DNA of 64,000 nt from Mansonella perstans (lineage: Eukaryota > Nematoda > Chromadorea > Rhabditida > Onchocercidae): NCBI GenBank assembly GCA_037074765.1, contig JBAMDO010000145.1, forward strand, positions 62,001 through 126,000. Reading direction: 5' to 3'. A program made the position numbers and the translations under genes. Positions 61,335-64,000 of the stretch are shown in pieces. The notes below the pieces were generated by a model. The model saw only the letters and a program-made list of their open reading frames with translations, made no database searches and was not told where the DNA came from. Numbering within the stretch: the stretch's first letter is position 1; every line of letters begins with the position of its first letter.

Positions 61335-64000
61335 CATTGCTATTAAAAAATTTTCTAGTCTCTTATGCATTTCATTATTTGAAGTTTATATTCAGGTAAT
61401 TCTGGATTTTTTGTTATTGTTGTTGTTTAATTTTGCTATTAATAATTTCCGTGAAAAAAATGATACATTGAAGAAAATTTTTATACTTTAAAAAATTCAA
61501 TTTAAATGACATTAATAATTATAAAATGATTCTTTATTATTATTTAATGAGAAATAATAAGTAAAATTTAAGAAATGAATATGTGTGCAGCTAGCGAATA
61601 GAGTAGTTAACTGAAAGAAATGAAATCCTATAAGATCAAATGAATTGATTGAGTTTTCTTTGGCAAAACTAATTCGAAGTGAGTATTAGTAAGAAGAGAA
61701 GCTGTTTATTGTTTAGTGATTTCAATCTTTAAATTAATTTAATTTACATGTGACATTTTTGTTCAGTACTTTTTTTTTTTTTTTTTTTTTTTATTGACAT
61801 TGCTAACTTTTATGCAAGGTTTCTGTAGATCGAAACTTTTTGCATTTCTTTATTTTCTTTATTCACTTCTAATTAATTTTATTAAAAGAAAGAGTGAGGA
61901 GAACACCACAGTAGCATTAATAATATTCGGTAGTGATATTTATAATAGTAATAGTAATAATGGCAATGATTTTATAAATAGGTGTAGTAGTAGCTGAATA
62001 AATAATATTGATTATGATGGCAATAATAATAGTAATTATTATTATTATTATAGTAAATCTCTAATTATCAAAGCGTATTGCATTTTTATGAGGCTCATTG
62101 CACTTCTATAATAGTTGTTGTAGAAGTGAATAGAGAAGAGAATCGAAGTTAAATAGCATTAGGAGAAGTAGTGATAATGCTCAAATAACATATTGACAAT
62201 TTGCTCCCAGTATAAAGTGTACTTGACTGAATAATGCTGCTGATTAGTTTAAAGTATTCACATTTATATCAATCTATCATTATTGTATTGATGAATGATT
62301 GATGGTTGGTTGTCAAGTTATTGTTAATATGGCAATTGATACATCGATGAAGAAAGACTTCGAATTTATTTTATCATTCTCAGAGAAACATAGAGGAATA
62401 GAAGAAATAGCATTGGGAATGAACAAAATTTTAAACTTGTCATAGTATTATCGTATCATATTGTATTGTATCGTAGCTTAGGTTCGTCAACGAAAATTTG
62501 TAGGATTTCATCTACAGTTTTGATGTAGACTCATTTGGAACTAAGAAAATTAATATATGATAGGTAAGTATGCTTGCATATGACGGAGTAGTCAATAACT
62601 CGTATATTGATTTAAAATTGAAACTGTTAATGTATTCCAGGAAAAATGATTTTTATTGTTATTAACGGACAATTTTATCAATATTAAATTTTTTTTTTTG
62701 AATGCAATTAATACTAAGTTGTAAATGTTATTATGAGTTCTACCAATGAAACGAAATGATCATTTGATGATTCTCAGATTATATGATAATATAATATCAC
62801 TTAAAATAGAATAGGCTCACATAGATCTAATAGCAAATAAAAGTTTTGATAAGATTACTTTTAGAAATTGACCTCCTTTTAACTCTCTTCTCATGTTCCT
62901 TATCATGTACTATTAAATAGACCTGAAACGGTAAATATTTGCAAATATATTTAATTATCTGAAAAAGAAGGATGATAATCTTGATGATTGGAAAGAGCGT
63001 TGAGGAAGAAAAATCGTAAAAAGAGTGTTTGATAGGCAGAAGGCAGACATTGGGAAGAGAACATAAATAATGACTAGGGACGAGAAAGAAGGAGTAGATG
63101 ACGTAGTATGTGGTATATATATTAAATGACGATAGTTAGAAGGTTATAGCAAGAGGGGCAGTGAACATTGGAAGGTTATGCGTTATTAATTTATTTACAC
63201 ATTTTAATAGCCAAATAGTCTCGTTTGACGTAGTTATATGATTGTGATTTATAGATAGTATATGAGACTAATGGAACTTTTGGCAATAAATTTGGAAATG
63301 AATTGAATTGAAATTTTGTCTGGAAATTTAAATTGTTAATAAAAAACATTGTGATTTTATCATTTAAGAAATTATCAAATGATTCCTTTAGAAGAGAAAA
63401 GAAAATTCAAGTAATTAACAGTGGCAGATATTCAGTTGTTCATTGCATTACTACTTGAAAGCAACCCATATAATACATATGGTCATAAAGTAGTCAAATA
63501 TTTGATATTGTTGTTCAATACTTCTTCTTTTGTATGCAATGCATATATGCAAGCATACTTCATTATAGATAGATAAGTAAAAAAGAAATATCAGTGTTAA
63601 AGGGAGATTTTGGAATTGAATTTTCTAAAACTATAAAAAATAATATTAACATATTGTTAACAATAGTTCATTTATTAAATTTAAAAATTGATTATTTTGT
63701 GCTCTCAAATCTTCTTTTTTTCCCTGAAAAAGTATTTTGAATTAATATTTGAGATTCTGTGAATTTTATAAATTAACTCTAAATTTCAACCAATACATAT
63801 TCATCTTGGAAAATTATTTTCAATTCATCTGATTATTAGACTGTAACAGTGAAGAAGTGATAGCAATCATAGTGCAAAGATTAAATAACAATTCAGAATA
63901 GTATTATCAATATTAATGGAAAGAATTTTATAACTGGTAAATGTCCAATTTGGCGTTGTTTTTGATGAAGATTTTGAAAAATTAAGTTCCTTATTTTTTT
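61335..64000. other. AT-rich, purine-biased 3' flank
   Basis: It contains a T run (61769-61792), ATA/ATT/AGT trinucleotide stretches (61915-62056) and a purine-rich segment (62960-63180). No exon could be joined in phase to the preceding gene. Confidence 0.45.
61915..62056 (+). repeat. AAT/AGT/ATT trinucleotide stretches
   Basis: Degenerate AATAGT and ATT triplet runs are interrupted by unique bases. The Asn/Ser open frame at 61794-61997 is partly made by them. Confidence 0.75.

Noticed and set aside
62566..63561. 16-bp perfect inverted repeat (AAGTATGCTTGCATAT) about 1 kb apart, as possible transposon ends
   Set aside because: The similarity does not extend into the flanks, and the interior has no transposase-like frame; chance is likely.

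Overview
The window looks like nuclear DNA of an AT-rich metazoan, most likely a nematode and possibly a filarial or related spirurid. The reasons are very low GC content by eye, long A and T homopolymer runs, abundant CA, GAT and TTG microsatellites, and candidate splice acceptors of the T-rich ...TTTCAG/TTTGCAG kind lying only a few bases upstream of ATG codons. The species assignment is an inference. No rRNA, tRNA, bacterial gene, CRISPR array or intact transposase was seen.

The only gene supported with some confidence is at the right end (58831-61225, plus strand). Three exons join in phase behind an acceptor at 58610, and a fourth, less certain exon closes a 182-residue frame just before an AATAAA signal. 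The protein starts with a short basic amphipathic segment and continues as a Ser/Asn/Thr-rich, partly acidic, disordered sequence. Its N-terminus resembles those of golgin tethers, which is a weak hypothesis.

The other 58 kb is nearly a gene desert by ordinary criteria. Scattered through it are short, slightly less AT-rich islands with open frames and usable splice sites: 5425-5581, 9681-9992, 13734-13764, 17283-17352, 36822-37094, 42177-42225, 44566-44744, 47691-47737 and 51130-51238 on plus, and 1675-2017 on minus. They are listed as low-confidence candidate exons. They may be parts of one or more genes with very long introns, small peptide genes, or chance. Long T runs clearly outnumber long A runs on the plus strand, which would fit plus-strand transcription through much of the window.

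The repeats are well supported. A 24-bp tandem array at 28796-29155 is open in several frames on both strands and sits inside a larger unit whose second copy has only one repeat. There is a foldback element with arms of about 160-200 bp (about 15994-16505), a shorter inverted repeat (14035-14276) and a roughly 69-bp minisatellite between them (15240-15530). Further minisatellites, diverged direct repeats and many microsatellites are listed below.
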